From Bacteroidota bacterium (lineage in GTDB: Bacteria; Bacteroidota; Bacteroidia; Bacteroidales; SZUA-534): a stretch of 64,000 nt of DNA. Within the stretch, counting starts at the first letter, position 1; each line of letters opens with the position of its first letter. The notes beneath the pieces are model-generated. The model saw only the letters and a list, made by a program, of their open reading frames with translations. It was not told where the DNA came from and did no database searches. The DNA lies in contig QKGS01000101.1 of the NCBI GenBank assembly GCA_003250355.1, positions 1 to 64,000 of the forward strand. The letters run 5' to 3'. Below, in pieces: positions 6,772 through 16,945 of this stretch. The position numbers were made by a program, and so were the translations under genes.

Positions 6772-7319
6772 ATTACTAATTTTATTAATTTAACTTCATT
6801 CATTTCAGGCATTTGCACAATTTCAACAGCTGTATCAATACTATAATTATTTAGTTTATTCTTTTGTTCTAGTAATCGAATCTGTAATGATTTACATTGA
6901 TGAACAGTAATAGTATCAGAACGCTTTTTATTAATCATAAGGACTAAATTAACCTGATTGATTAACGCAGTAATAGCATTATTAAGATAGGAAAACACAA
7001 ACCATTGATAATTTACAGTTTTACGACTAAAAGCATTATCAATAGATTTTGAAAACAAAAACCGATTATCAATAATTTTACTATCAATAGAATAATCAGT
7101 ATTTAACAAAAATATTTTATTGGTTAATTCATGTACATATGAATCAATAGTAACAACCTCATAAGCAATTTGAGATATTGCCTTTGTACATTTATTAAGA
7201 AATATTTTAGCATTTTTTTCTGAACTAAATTCATTTACTGAACCATTGCCAAGAGTAACACGATAGACAGATTTTGAGCTATTTATTTTGGTTATTGATT
7301 CAAAAACTATCTTTTTCAT
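6768..7319 (-). CDS. Phage early hypothetical protein, 183 aa
   Basis: This is the first gene of the element as read from the right attachment site. It is soluble, with a short N-terminal beta-rich part (VYRVTLGNGSVNEFSS) and then a long mainly helical part; there is no signal peptide. The start lies 46 bases from the right dif-like site, so its promoter must lie within or beside that site. Early position suggests regulation or replication, but no motif supports a specific role. The family is not recognised. Confidence 0.6.
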   Translation of the reverse strand: MKKIVFESITKINSSKSVYRVTLGNGSVNEFSSEKNAKIFLNKCTKAISQIAYEVVTIDSYVHELTNKIFLLNTDYSIDSKIIDNRFLFSKSIDNAFSRKTVNYQWFVFSYLNNAITALINQVNLVLMINKKRSDTITVHQCKSLQIRLLEQKNKLNNYSIDTAVEIVQMPEMNEVKLIKLVI

Positions 7320-7364
7320 TTATTATATGTTATAATTCATTTTAAAGCACAATTATAACAATTT

Positions 7365-7392
7365 TTGAATGATAATATATATTATGTTAAAT
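7365..7392 (+). other. dif site / right attachment site (attR)
   Basis: The 28-base site has left arm TTGAATGATAA (7365-7375), core TATATA (7376-7381) and right arm TTATGTTAAAT (7382-7392). The right arm is identical to the XerD arm of E. coli dif and the core differs from it by one base. This is probably the site at which XerC/XerD resolve chromosome dimers, still functional after the phage element inserted on its left. Confidence 0.8.
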
Positions 7393-7404
7393 AGAATATT
7401 CTTT

Positions 7405-7436
7405 AAAATAGGCAGAGATATTTCCCTGCCTATTTT
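7405..7436. terminator. Terminator of the gyrA-TPR transcript
   Basis: Stem AAAATAGGCAG (7405-7415) and CTGCCTATTTT (7426-7436) just past the stop of the TPR gene. A/T runs on both sides make it usable in both directions, so it also separates host transcription from the phage element. Confidence 0.8.
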
Positions 7437-7440
7437 TATA

Positions 7441-8610
7441 TTATTTTTTAAGCATCTCGTTTAGCTCGTCGTAGCGAGTCTGATACTCCGGTTTTTTGGT
7501 TCTAAGCTTGAAATAAATTTCTTTCATAGTTAAAGCAATAGTCTCTTCACTTGAGTTAAGTTCCCATGCTTTTTCTAAATGTGGTAAAGCTTTCTCCAAT
7601 ACTAAAAACGATTCCTGAACAGCAGCATCGTATTCTTTTGGTTTATTTGCAGGTATATCGTTAGCAGCTATAAGCATTTCACGCCCTTTGTTGAAATACA
7701 TAGCACCAAGGTTGTAATAAGGCTTAAAGAAATCGGGTTTCAATTCAAATGATTTCTCGTATGCAGCTTTTGCTCCATCAAAATCTTTTAATTTATCGAG
7801 CAAAGTACCTTTAGCAAAATACAATGTTTCGTTATCCGGTTTAGCTTCAAGACCTTTATCTACATAAGCCATTGCTTTTTCCGACTCATTATTTTGTAAG
7901 TAATGGTTTATAAGCTCTAATACAATTTGGTAGCTTTCAGCCGGATATGCAACTATACCGTCTTCAAGTGTTTTAGCAAAAGCTAAAGTATCGCCGGCTG
8001 TTTTTTGTACTCGTGCTAAACTTACGTAAGGTGCTACCCCGCCATATTTATAACCAATAACTTTTTCGTAATATTTTACAGCCTCAGGAAACATTTCAGC
8101 ATTTGTAGCAGTTAGTGCTGCATTGTTCATAGCTACGGTATCAACTGTTCCGTCGGCTAATAATTCACCTGCCAATACTACAGACTCGAAACACTTGAAT
8201 GATTTAGCATACTCTGATTCATTATAATACTCACCTCCTTTGTTGAAGAAAGCTATTTTTAGAGTAGCTAGCTTTGGGTCAATGTATTTCTTCATTTTAC
8301 CTTTATCATCGAGTTCCAATGCTTTTTTATATGATTCAAATGATATTTGTAACGGATTGTCAGACAGCGAATTAACATTTGCATCTTCAGAAGTTGCAAT
8401 AGCTAAATACACATCGCCTCGCACTTTCCATGTTTTTGATACACCTATTGTTTTTTCATGCTCAATAGCTTCATCAATAAGTGTTTTTGCTTTCTCGAAT
8501 TGGTTATACTCAGGTCTGATATAGTTTGAAGCCTGAGTTACTTTTCCTGCTTGTGCATTAACTAGCACAGCAAGAAATAAAAAAGGAATTAAAAAACTTA
8601 ATCGTTTCAT
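7441..8610 (-). CDS. Secreted/periplasmic TPR protein, 389 aa
   Basis: A signal peptide (MKRLSFLIPFLFLAVLVNA) is followed by a series of tetratricopeptide repeats, clearest between about residues 140 and 320 (for example KAMAYVDKGLEAKPDNETLY and GAKAAYEKSFELKPDFFKPY). TPR arrays mediate protein-protein contact; the specific partner is unknown. A gene of this type directly downstream of gyrA is a common arrangement in Bacteroidales, and here it lies 174 bases after gyrA on the same strand and ends at a strong terminator, so cotranscription is likely. Confidence 0.85.
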   Translation of the reverse strand: MKRLSFLIPFLFLAVLVNAQAGKVTQASNYIRPEYNQFEKAKTLIDEAIEHEKTIGVSKTWKVRGDVYLAIATSEDANVNSLSDNPLQISFESYKKALELDDKGKMKKYIDPKLATLKIAFFNKGGEYYNESEYAKSFKCFESVVLAGELLADGTVDTVAMNNAALTATNAEMFPEAVKYYEKVIGYKYGGVAPYVSLARVQKTAGDTLAFAKTLEDGIVAYPAESYQIVLELINHYLQNNESEKAMAYVDKGLEAKPDNETLYFAKGTLLDKLKDFDGAKAAYEKSFELKPDFFKPYYNLGAMYFNKGREMLIAANDIPANKPKEYDAAVQESFLVLEKALPHLEKAWELNSSEETIALTMKEIYFKLRTKKPEYQTRYDELNEMLKK

Positions 8611-8784
8611 ATGTTTTAATTTTTAATTTCTATAGTTAATGTCGTTTTTTAGACACTAACACGTATTAATAAAATATACTTTGAGAAAAATGATTTTGAA
8701 AACACCTGTGCAAATATAAATTAATTTGATATTGTATAATATTCAATCTTAATAAATACATATATTATTCAGTGTTTTTAATCA

Positions 8785-11286
8785 TTATTCATTGCTATCA
8801 GATACCTCTTCAACTCCTTCTGCAAATTCCGAACCATTTTCTTCATCTTTTGATGCTGTTACGTATTCAACAGCAGCTATTTGGTCTTTGCCTTTAAGGT
8901 TAATAAGCTTCACTCCTTGCGTTGCACGCCCCATTACACGAAGTTCTGATACTGCCATACGAATTGTTAATCCGTTTTTGGTAATAATCATCAGGTCATG
9001 AGAATCGTCAACACCTTTAAGAGCAACAAGGTTTCCGGTTTTATCGGTTATGTTAATGGTTTTTACACCTTTACCACCACGTTTGGTAATACGGTAATCT
9101 TCTAAAGCAGAGCGTTTTCCGTATCCGTTTTCTGATACTACAAGAAGGTCTTCTGCGCCATCTTTTACTGTAACCATACCTATTACTTCGTCGCCTTTAG
9201 CAAGAGTTATACCCTTAACACCGGCTGCTGTTCTACCTATGGCTCTACAATCTTTTTCGTTGAATCTGATAGCTTTTCCACCACGTACAGCCATTATTAT
9301 TTCGTGCGAACCATCTGTAAGTTTTGCTTCAAGTAACTGGTCGCCATCCTTTATGGTTATGGCATTTACACCATTAGAACGAGGACGCGAATATGCTTCA
9401 AGCGATGTTTTCTTAACTATACCGTTTTTAGTTGCCATTATTATAAAATGGTTGTCAACATATTCTTGTTCGGTAAGTGTTTTAACATTAATGTATGCTT
9501 TTACTTTATCGTTAGAGTCTATTTGCAGGAGGTTTTGAATAGCACGCCCTTTTGATGCTCTTGTACCTTCCGGAATTTCGTATACTTTCAACCAAAAGCA
9601 ACGCCCCATTTCTGTAAAAAATAGCATTGTACTATGCATATTGGCAATGTACAGGTGTTCTATAAAGTCTTCGTCGCGGGTATTGCTACCTTTAGCACCA
9701 ACGCCACCACGGCTTTGAGTACGGAATTCGGTAAGCGAAGTACGCTTTATATATCCCATGTGTGAGATTGTAATAACCACATCTTCGTCGGCGTAAAAAT
9801 CTTCGGGATTAAATTCTCCTTCGTCGGGAACTATTTCAGTTTTACGTTCGTCGCCGTATTTCTCTTTCATTTCCAATAGTTCCGACTTAATAAGTGCCAT
9901 TCTTAGCTCAACATTAGCAAGAAGTTCTTTAAGTTCTTCAATTTTTTTCTGCACCTCGGCATATTCACCGCGAAGTTTATCTTGCTCAAGACCGGTTAAC
10001 TGGCGTAAACGCATTTCAACAATAGCTCTGGCCTGAATTTCAGACAATGCAAAACGATCAATTAAAGCAGCACGGGCTTCATCGGGGGTTTTTGAGCCTC
10101 TGATTATTTGAATTACCTCATCAATATTATCGCTGGCAATAATTAACCCTTCTAATATATGTGCACGTTCTTCGGCTTTGCGTAACTCGTATTGTGCCCG
10201 GCGAATAACAACATCGTGACGGTGCTCAATAAACTTTTCAAGCAAGTCTTTAAGGTTAAGAATGCGCGGACGACCATCGACCAGTGCAATATTGTTAACA
10301 CTAAATGATGTTTGAAGAGCAGTAAACTTGTACAGTTTGTTTAGAATTACGTGTGGAATGGCATCTTTACGTAAATCGTAAACAACACGCATACCTGTTC
10401 TGTCCGACTCGTCATTTACATTAGTAATACCGTCAATTTTTTTATCGTTAACCAGCTCTGCTGTTTTAGCTATCATTTCAGCTTTATTAACCAAATAAGG
10501 AATTTCGGTAATTACAATTTTCGATCGGCCGTTATCGGCGGTTTCTATTTCAGCTTTACCGCGTATTACTACACGTCCGCGACCTGTTTCAAAGGCATCT
10601 TTAATACCCTGATAACCGTAAATAATACCACCTGTAGGAAAATCGGGGCCTTTAACATACTTCATTATATCTTCGATAGTAATTTCCGGATCGTCAATTA
10701 AAGCACACAGAGCGTTAATAATTTCAGTAAGGTTATGAGGCGGCATATTTGTAGCCATACCAACAGCAATACCGGAAGCACCATTTACCAAAAGGTTTGG
10801 TATTTTAGTTGGCATTACCTTAGGTTCAAGCAATGTGTCGTCGAAGTTCGATTGTAAATCAACTGTTTCTTTATCGAGGTCGGCAAGAGTTTCTTCGGCT
10901 ATTTTTTGTAAACGAGCCTCGGTATAACGCATAGCTGCCGGATTATCGCCATCGACAGAACCAAAGTTTCCCTGACCGTCAACTAAAGGGTATCTTAACG
11001 ACCATTCCTGAGCCATACGAACCATTGCAGCGTAAACCGATGAATCGCCGTGTGGGTGATACTTACCAAGCACCTCTCCTACTATCCTTGCCGATTTTTT
11101 ATAAGGTCTGTTTGAAAGAATACCCAGTTCGTGCATACCGAACAACACCCTGCGGTGTACCGGTTTAAATCCGTCGCGAACATCGGGTAAAGCACGTGCC
11201 ACTATTACCGACATTGAATAGTCGATATAGGCCGTTTTCATTTCCTCTTCAATATTATTCCTGATGATTATCTCTCCGTCAGCCAT
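8785..11286 (-). CDS. gyrA: DNA gyrase subunit A
   Basis: This is the breakage-reunion subunit of gyrase, which introduces negative supercoils together with GyrB. The N-terminal sequence [13 protein letters not shown], the quinolone-region motif [17 protein letters not shown] (about residues 77-93) and the catalytic [10 protein letters not shown] with Tyr121 are all present, as is a C-terminal domain of beta-pinwheel repeats with [10 protein letters not shown]-type boxes, ending in an acidic tail. The length of 833 aa is normal. The residue equivalent to E. coli Ser83 is Ser82; the one equivalent to Asp87 is Ala86, which may affect quinolone binding. It is divergent from clpC. Confidence 0.97.
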   Translation of the reverse strand: MADGEIIIRNNIEEEMKTAYIDYSMSVIVARALPDVRDGFKPVHRRVLFGMHELGILSNRPYKKSARIVGEVLGKYHPHGDSSVYAAMVRMAQEWSLRYPLVDGQGNFGSVDGDNPAAMRYTEARLQKIAEETLADLDKETVDLQSNFDDTLLEPKVMPTKIPNLLVNGASGIAVGMATNMPPHNLTEIINALCALIDDPEITIEDIMKYVKGPDFPTGGIIYGYQGIKDAFETGRGRVVIRGKAEIETADNGRSKIVITEIPYLVNKAEMIAKTAELVNDKKIDGITNVNDESDRTGMRVVYDLRKDAIPHVILNKLYKFTALQTSFSVNNIALVDGRPRILNLKDLLEKFIEHRHDVVIRRAQYELRKAEERAHILEGLIIASDNIDEVIQIIRGSKTPDEARAALIDRFALSEIQARAIVEMRLRQLTGLEQDKLRGEYAEVQKKIEELKELLANVELRMALIKSELLEMKEKYGDERKTEIVPDEGEFNPEDFYADEDVVITISHMGYIKRTSLTEFRTQSRGGVGAKGSNTRDEDFIEHLYIANMHSTMLFFTEMGRCFWLKVYEIPEGTRASKGRAIQNLLQIDSNDKVKAYINVKTLTEQEYVDNHFIIMATKNGIVKKTSLEAYSRPRSNGVNAITIKDGDQLLEAKLTDGSHEIIMAVRGGKAIRFNEKDCRAIGRTAAGVKGITLAKGDEVIGMVTVKDGAEDLLVVSENGYGKRSALEDYRITKRGGKGVKTINITDKTGNLVALKGVDDSHDLMIITKNGLTIRMAVSELRVMGRATQGVKLINLKGKDQIAAVEYVTASKDEENGSEFAEGVEEVSDSNE

Positions 11287-11515
11287 TTAATATCTAATTT
11301 TTGGTTATTAGTTATAACAACTTTGTTATAACCATTTTATTCTAAAAAACGGCTAAAAATAGTTATTTTGAATAGTTAATTCTATGTTAATTACATATCA
11401 TTTTCGTGTTTTTATCAACACTAATTGTTCATAATTGTATATTTATTATAATATAAATGATTTTATTTTCACTATTTTTCGGGCTTAATAAATCGCCAAA
11501 TAACTTTTTTTACAT

Positions 11516-14056
11516 ATGGATTCAAATTTTTCACAACAAATGAGGGATATTTTGGCATATAGCCGCGAAGAAGCTATACGCCTCAATAATAACTTTGTGG
11601 GTACTGAACATGTATTTTTAGGTATACTTCGCGAAGGTGAAGGCCATGCCGTAGAAACACTTGAAGCTTTAAATGTTGACCTAATGCAACTAAAAAGGGA
11701 AATAGAAGATAAAGCAAAGCAAAAGAGTACTCATGAGTTAAATGACCCGGACATACTTCCGTTATTAAAAACAACAGAGAACGTATTAAAAATAATAACA
11801 CTTGAGGCACGTTCCATGAACAATGCCGATGTTAATTCGGGGCATTTGCTTTTAGCAATATTACGTGACGAAACCAGTATAGTTACACTTTCGTTAAATG
11901 AGGTTGGTATTACTTATGAAAAAGTTAAGGCGTTGTTGTATAAAGAGTTGCCCAGAATGAGTGACCGAAATTACGACGACGATGACGACGATGATTATAA
12001 CGAAAAGCAAGATAAAGGTTCAGCACGTCCGGCAGCCAGTACTCCGGTAGCATCTGATACTCCGGTACTCGATAATTTTGGTATTGACCTTACTAAAGCA
12101 GCCGAAGAGAATAAGCTTGACCCTATTGTTGGTCGTGAGCTTGAAATAGAACGCTTAGCGCAAATACTTAGCCGTAGAAAAAAGAACAACCCTGTACTTA
12201 TAGGAGAACCGGGAGTTGGTAAGTCGGCTATTGCTGAAGGTATGGCTATTCGAATAGTACAAAAAAAGGTGTCGCGTATACTTTTTGGTAAACGGATTAT
12301 AGCTCTTGACCTTGCCTCTATTGTTGCCGGAACAAAATACCGCGGACAGTTCGAGGAGAGAATGAAAGCTATACTTAATGAGCTTACCAAGAATGATAAT
12401 ATTATTCTTTTTATTGATGAAATACATACAATTGTCGGCGCAGGTGGCGCAACCGGTTCACTCGATGCTGCCAATATGCTTAAACCAGCTTTAGCTCGCG
12501 GTGAAATTCAATGTATCGGAGCTACTACTTTAGATGAATATCGTCAGTTTATAGAAAAAGATGGTGCTTTGGAGCGTCGTTTTCAAAAGGTAATGGTTGA
12601 CCCAACTTCGCCAAGTGAAACAGTAGAGATACTTAAAAACATAAAGGCTCGTTACGAAGACCACCACAATGTAAATTATACCGAAGATGCAATTGAGGCT
12701 TGTGTAAGCCTTACTACACGATATATTTCCGACAGGCATTTGCCCGATAAGGCTATTGATGCTTTAGACGAGTCGGGTTCGCGTGTACATATTTCAAATA
12801 TTAAGGTTCCAAAACGTATTGAGGAACTTGAAAAAGAGATAGAGGAAGTAAAACAACAGAAAATTAATGCTGTTAAAAGCCAGAATTTTGAAATGGCTGC
12901 AAATTTCCGCGATAAGGAAAAACAACTCATTACCCAGCTCGAAGCAGAGAAAAACCAGTGGGAAGAGAATCTTGTTAAATTCCGTGAAACGGTTAGCGAA
13001 GATAATGTAGCCGAAGTGGTTGCCATGATGACAGGTGTGCCTGTTCAGCGTATAGCACAAACAGAGGGTAATAGGTTACTTAAAATGGGCGAAGAGCTGC
13101 AAGGCGGTGTTATTGGTCAGGATGATGCGATTGCTAAAATTGTAAAATCTATTCAACGTAACCGTGCCGGATTGAAAGACCCAAATAAACCTATTGGAAC
13201 ATTTATATTTTTAGGCCCTACAGGGGTTGGAAAAACTCAACTGGCGAAGGTTCTTGCAGAGTATTTGTTTGATAGTAAAGATTCACTAATACGCATAGAT
13301 ATGAGTGAATATATGGAGAAGTTCTCAGTATCGCGTCTTGTGGGAGCACCTCCCGGATATGTAGGTTATGAGGAAGGGGGTCAGCTTACTGAAAAAGTAC
13401 GTCGCAAGCCGTATTCAGTAGTATTGCTCGATGAAATAGAAAAGGCTCACCCCGATGTATTTAATATTTTACTTCAAGTACTAGACGAAGGGCGTTTGAC
13501 CGACAGTTTGGGTCGCCGAATCGATTTCAGAAATACAATTGTAATTATGACATCGAATATTGGTACCCGCCAGCTTAAAGATTTTGGCACAGGTGTTGGT
13601 TTTGCAACCGGAGCCAAAGAGCGCGATGCTAATGAAATAGCCAAGGGAGTTATTCAAAAAGCTCTTAAAAATGCTTTTGCACCCGAATTTCTTAACAGGC
13701 TCGATGATGTAATTATGTTCAACCAACTTACTAAAGAACATATTCATAAAATTATTGAAATTGAACTTAAAGGGTTGTATAGTAGAGTGTTAGAATTGGG
13801 TTACAAGCTTAAAATAGGACCTAAGGCAAAAGATTTTATTGCTGAAAAAGGCTACGATGTTCAGTATGGAGCACGCCCGTTAAAAAGAGCTATTCAAAAG
13901 TATCTGGAAGATGAAATGGCTGAAGTGATATTAAAATCGAATGTTAAAGAGGGTGATATTATTAATGTTACTTACGACAAAAAAGCCGATAATGTAAAAA
14001 TTGAAGTAAAAGGAGCTAATTCAACAGAGGCAGAAGAGGAACCTAAAGAAGAATAG
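11516..14056 (+). CDS. clpC: ATP-dependent Clp protease ATP-binding subunit ClpC
   Basis: This class I Clp/Hsp100 unfoldase feeds substrates to ClpP. The order is a double Clp N domain (1-145), an acidic linker with a run of Asp (about 153-160), the first AAA module with GEPGVGKS at 230-237 and the DEIHT Walker B, a UVR-like middle segment (NFEMAANFRDKEKQL), and the second AAA module with GPTGVGKTQ near 566. The 846-aa length and UVR-like segment favour ClpC over ClpA or ClpB. It is transcribed divergently from gyrA across a 229-base spacer and ends at a strong bidirectional terminator. Confidence 0.95.
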   Translation: MDSNFSQQMRDILAYSREEAIRLNNNFVGTEHVFLGILREGEGHAVETLEALNVDLMQLKREIEDKAKQKSTHELNDPDILPLLKTTENVLKIITLEARSMNNADVNSGHLLLAILRDETSIVTLSLNEVGITYEKVKALLYKELPRMSDRNYDDDDDDDYNEKQDKGSARPAASTPVASDTPVLDNFGIDLTKAAEENKLDPIVGRELEIERLAQILSRRKKNNPVLIGEPGVGKSAIAEGMAIRIVQKKVSRILFGKRIIALDLASIVAGTKYRGQFEERMKAILNELTKNDNIILFIDEIHTIVGAGGATGSLDAANMLKPALARGEIQCIGATTLDEYRQFIEKDGALERRFQKVMVDPTSPSETVEILKNIKARYEDHHNVNYTEDAIEACVSLTTRYISDRHLPDKAIDALDESGSRVHISNIKVPKRIEELEKEIEEVKQQKINAVKSQNFEMAANFRDKEKQLITQLEAEKNQWEENLVKFRETVSEDNVAEVVAMMTGVPVQRIAQTEGNRLLKMGEELQGGVIGQDDAIAKIVKSIQRNRAGLKDPNKPIGTFIFLGPTGVGKTQLAKVLAEYLFDSKDSLIRIDMSEYMEKFSVSRLVGAPPGYVGYEEGGQLTEKVRRKPYSVVLLDEIEKAHPDVFNILLQVLDEGRLTDSLGRRIDFRNTIVIMTSNIGTRQLKDFGTGVGFATGAKERDANEIAKGVIQKALKNAFAPEFLNRLDDVIMFNQLTKEHIHKIIEIELKGLYSRVLELGYKLKIGPKAKDFIAEKGYDVQYGARPLKRAIQKYLEDEMAEVILKSNVKEGDIINVTYDKKADNVKIEVKGANSTEAEEEPKEE

Positions 14057-14068
14057 ATATTTATAAAA

Positions 14069-14100
14069 AAATAGGGTGTCCAAAATTGGACACCCTATTT
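14069..14100. terminator. Bidirectional terminator
   Basis: A long stem, AAATAGGGTGTCCAA (14069-14083) with TTGGACACCCTATTT (14086-14100), is flanked by A and T runs. It serves clpC from the left and the ferredoxin-type gene from the right. Confidence 0.9.
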
Positions 14101-14102
14101 TT

Positions 14103-15041
14103 TTATATCCACTCATTCCCTACTACAGTTCCGTCATTAGCAACTGTAATAACCTTGATAGGAACTTTGCGCTGAGCCTGAGCAGCCGCTCTTTGGGCTG
14201 TTTGAACCAAACCACCGCAACAAGGCACCTGCATTCTGATAATAGTAAGGGTATTAATACCGGCTCCGTCTATTAACCGCTGTATTTTATATACATACTC
14301 ATCTTGTCCAGAGTCGAGCTTAGGGCAGGCAATAGCAAGCTTTTTCCCTTTCAGATATTTTGAGTGAAAATCGCCTACGGCAAATGCAGCACAGTCGGCC
14401 GCCATTAGCATATCGGCATCTTTAAAGAAAGGCATATCGGGGTTAATAAGGTGTAACTGAACAGGCCACTGAGTAAGTTCAGAACGTCCGCTTACCTGTG
14501 TATCGGCTTGTACATCCATATTTATTTCCACAGCAGCCGATCCCGGACAACCGCCACCACAACCTCCGGCACTACTCTTTGTTTGAGCATAAGCCGATTT
14601 TAAATTGTCAAATTTTATCATGTTATTATCGTTTTTTTGTCCTTTTACATGAGCTTTAACCTCAGCAATAAGTGATACTACATCGAAATCTATCTCTTCT
14701 TTATGTGCAAGTAAATACTCAAGAGCCTGATGAATTTCATCTTTCAAATCAAAGTCTTTCAGGTGTTTTAAGTGTGCCGCAACTACATTACGTCCGCTCT
14801 CCTGAAGCATTTTTTTCAGAGTAACAATCTCATCGTAAGCTTCTGCCTCTCTCCTTTCAATTGTTATAGCACCCTGCGGGCAGTGCCCTATACAAGCTCC
14901 AAGTCCGTCGCACATGAGGTCATTTACCAGTACGGCCTTACCGTCAATCATTTGGAGTGCACCCTCGTGGCAGTTTGGTATACATACTCCACAACCGTTG
15001 CATAAGTCTCTGTCAATGTTTATTATATCACGTTCCATCAT
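14103..15041 (-). CDS. Ferredoxin-domain iron-sulfur protein, 312 aa
   Basis: Two ferredoxin-type clusters lie at the N terminus: Cys14, 17, 20 and 24 form a full [4Fe-4S] motif (CNGCGVCIPNC), while the second has Cys44, 50 and 54 with Leu at the usual third position (CDGLGACIGHC), so it may hold a three-iron or atypical cluster. A middle Gly/Cys-rich stretch (GGCGGGCPG) and a late Cys pair (VPCCGG) suggest further metal binding. Proteins of this build are widespread in anaerobic Bacteroidota and are predicted cytoplasmic electron carriers with unknown partner. It is monocistronic here. Confidence 0.8.
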   Translation of the reverse strand: MMERDIINIDRDLCNGCGVCIPNCHEGALQMIDGKAVLVNDLMCDGLGACIGHCPQGAITIERREAEAYDEIVTLKKMLQESGRNVVAAHLKHLKDFDLKDEIHQALEYLLAHKEEIDFDVVSLIAEVKAHVKGQKNDNNMIKFDNLKSAYAQTKSSAGGCGGGCPGSAAVEINMDVQADTQVSGRSELTQWPVQLHLINPDMPFFKDADMLMAADCAAFAVGDFHSKYLKGKKLAIACPKLDSGQDEYVYKIQRLIDGAGINTLTIIRMQVPCCGGLVQTAQRAAAQAQRKVPIKVITVANDGTVVGNEWI

Positions 15042-15366
15042 AAAAGTTATTAAGTTACACGTTCATGTTACAGGTTATATTGTCTCAGATATTAATTAAG
15101 TATATAACTTGAAACTTGTAACCTGAGATTTTTAACCTATTTTCAATTACAAATATCGGGTGTTTTTTGTTGATGGAGTGTAACAATTGTTACGTTTTAT
15201 GATTATTAAGAGGGTTATAAAGATTTTTCGCTACGCTCAAAATTACCGTTAATCATTATTGATGAGGAAGCTGTCCAAAAACTTCAGATTAGTCACGGGG
15301 TGAATTGCTAATTATTTGCAATTCAGTAATTTGTCATTTGAGAATTCTAACAAATATAAGTAGTTG
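15042..15366. other. Intergenic region without genes
   Basis: No coding frame is supported. It contains an imperfect inverted repeat around CAGGTTATA (15071) and TAACCTG (15118), a hairpin GAATTGC/GCAATTC (15302-15324) and a sequence GCTGTCCAAAAACTTC (near 15270) resembling the end of an insertion sequence. No transposase remains. Confidence 0.5.
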
Positions 15367-16833
15367 CTATTCAATTAAAATCTTTTTAACAATATTACTT
15401 CCATTAACATATATTTGAATAAAATATATACCTGTTTGTATATCTGACACATCAATTGTTTTGGATATTATTACATCTGTTTTTACAATTTTGCCTTGCA
15501 AATTCGATAGCTTATAAGTACAATTTGTTAAGTTTTCCTGAGAATTAAAGTAAATAGTGTTTTGTGCAGGATTCGGAAATATATCCAAATTAATAGAATT
15601 TAGCTGTTTCACATATGTATGTTCAATGCCAATTACTATTTGAATGGTATCTGATGTGGATGCTTTATAATTGTCGGTAACAGTTATTTTTATTATTAAA
15701 GTATCCTGCTTTTCGGGTATGCCGTTAAACTCAAGGTTTTTATCATTGAAACTTAACCAATCGGGAAGATTTTCACCCGATATTAATTTTGCATTATAAC
15801 TTAATGTATCGTCATCAATAAAAGTAAATGGCGGTATAGTATATGAAAATGAAGCGCCAACTATTGCAGATGTATCAGGAAGTGGTAAATAGTTTTCAGG
15901 CTCAAAGTTTGAGTCAGTAATTAGCTCTCCTACAAAAAGGGTTGCATACGCAGTAAATGTATAATCAGGGTTATGGTTTCTACCACCTATTATGTAAATA
16001 GAATTTTCATGAGTAGCATAAGCCATTGCAACATTTACAGCCGGTAGTGGATTTGCAGAAGTCCACAAATTCTTTTTAATATTATAAATATCGACACTTT
16101 TAGAATGAACACCGGTAACAAAACCTCCTGCTTGAATAACATAATCGTTTAATTTTACTACAGCCTGTTTTTCTCTATCAACCGGCATTACTGTGATACT
16201 ATCCCATGTATCATTATTAGTATTATAAGCATAAACAGTTTTTGAAACAAAAAAGTCATTGCCCTTTTTCGTAGTACCACCCCACATATATATTATTGAA
16301 TCATGTAACGACAATCTGTAATTTTCTCTAGGTTCGGGAATTGGTGATTTCACTTCCCACGTATCGGTTTTCGAGTTGTAAACCTCGTTATTGTTCTTAA
16401 TATATGGAAATAGCTCTTGAAATCCGCCCAAAATATAAATTTCATCATTAACGAACTCGCTTTTTATATGTTTTCGGCCAGTAGGCATCGATGTACCAGT
16501 CGACCATTTATTTGTTTTAAGGCTATAATTTTTTGTATCTGAAAAGTTTGTTCCGCCTCCAAAAAAATATAAGACACTATCGATAATAGACATGGCAAAA
16601 TGAGAACCATTAATGGTATGGTCTGTTATTTTAGTCCACTCATCTAAAGCAATAGTGTATTTATATATTACAGAATCGTCGGCATAATAAATGTCATGGC
16701 CTATAACATCTGCAACCCCTCCAAAACTTGCAACAGGTAACGATGATTTAGGTTTCCAAACAATTTTTTGTGAAAAACAATTAATGCTGATTAATGCATT
16801 TATACATATTAAATAAATAATTCTAGTCTTCAT
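15367..16833 (-). CDS. Secreted kelch-repeat protein with T9SS sorting domain
   Basis: The start is placed at the Met of MKTRIIYLICI, which begins a good signal peptide, rather than ten codons upstream. Residues of about 25-300 form kelch-type beta-propeller blades (repeated GG followed by Y/W, such as YILGGF and YIIGGRN), then comes a putative-Ig/cadherin-like domain (TVTDNYKASTSDTIQIVIG), and the end is a T9SS type A sorting domain with LDIFPNPAQNTIYF and a final KKILIE. It is therefore exported through the outer membrane and probably surface-attached. It lies just downstream of a hybrid regulator on the same strand, which may control it. Confidence 0.85.
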   Translation of the reverse strand: MKTRIIYLICINALISINCFSQKIVWKPKSSLPVASFGGVADVIGHDIYYADDSVIYKYTIALDEWTKITDHTINGSHFAMSIIDSVLYFFGGGTNFSDTKNYSLKTNKWSTGTSMPTGRKHIKSEFVNDEIYILGGFQELFPYIKNNNEVYNSKTDTWEVKSPIPEPRENYRLSLHDSIIYMWGGTTKKGNDFFVSKTVYAYNTNNDTWDSITVMPVDREKQAVVKLNDYVIQAGGFVTGVHSKSVDIYNIKKNLWTSANPLPAVNVAMAYATHENSIYIIGGRNHNPDYTFTAYATLFVGELITDSNFEPENYLPLPDTSAIVGASFSYTIPPFTFIDDDTLSYNAKLISGENLPDWLSFNDKNLEFNGIPEKQDTLIIKITVTDNYKASTSDTIQIVIGIEHTYVKQLNSINLDIFPNPAQNTIYFNSQENLTNCTYKLSNLQGKIVKTDVIISKTIDVSDIQTGIYFIQIYVNGSNIVKKILIE

Positions 16834-16945
16834 TATTATCACTTTTATAGTTAATAATGTCAAAGGAATGATTAAAATTAATTCAGCGTTAATAATTATG
16901 GGTAGAAGTTATAGTAATTATGAGACAGTGCTATTAACCAGTCAA

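Larger units (their letters stand above)
89..7392 (-). mobile_element. dif-integrated tailless phage-like element (about 7.3 kb)
   Basis: The block is bounded by two dif-like sites in the same orientation (89-116 and 7365-7392) sharing the run GAATGATAATATATA. Inside, nearly every gene is on the minus strand, many with TAATG or ATGA stop/start overlaps, as in small phage genomes. Recognisable parts are an HUH rolling-circle Rep, a small HTH protein, a virion-type lytic protein, a large coiled-coil protein with a C-terminal membrane segment and several tiny membrane proteins. No integrase is visible, which fits use of host XerC/XerD, as known for dif-integrating filamentous phages and some Bacteroidetes microviruses. 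No F-type microvirus capsid protein and no packaging ATPase are present, so it is not an ordinary microvirus. Assignment to a FLiP/PM2-like lineage is inference. Confidence 0.8.

Noticed and set aside
1-7440. Classical microvirus (Alpavirinae-type) prophage
   Set aside because: Rep and dif integration fit, but there is no 500-650 aa F-type capsid protein and no pilot-protein gene of the usual kind; the 536-aa protein is a coiled-coil membrane protein.
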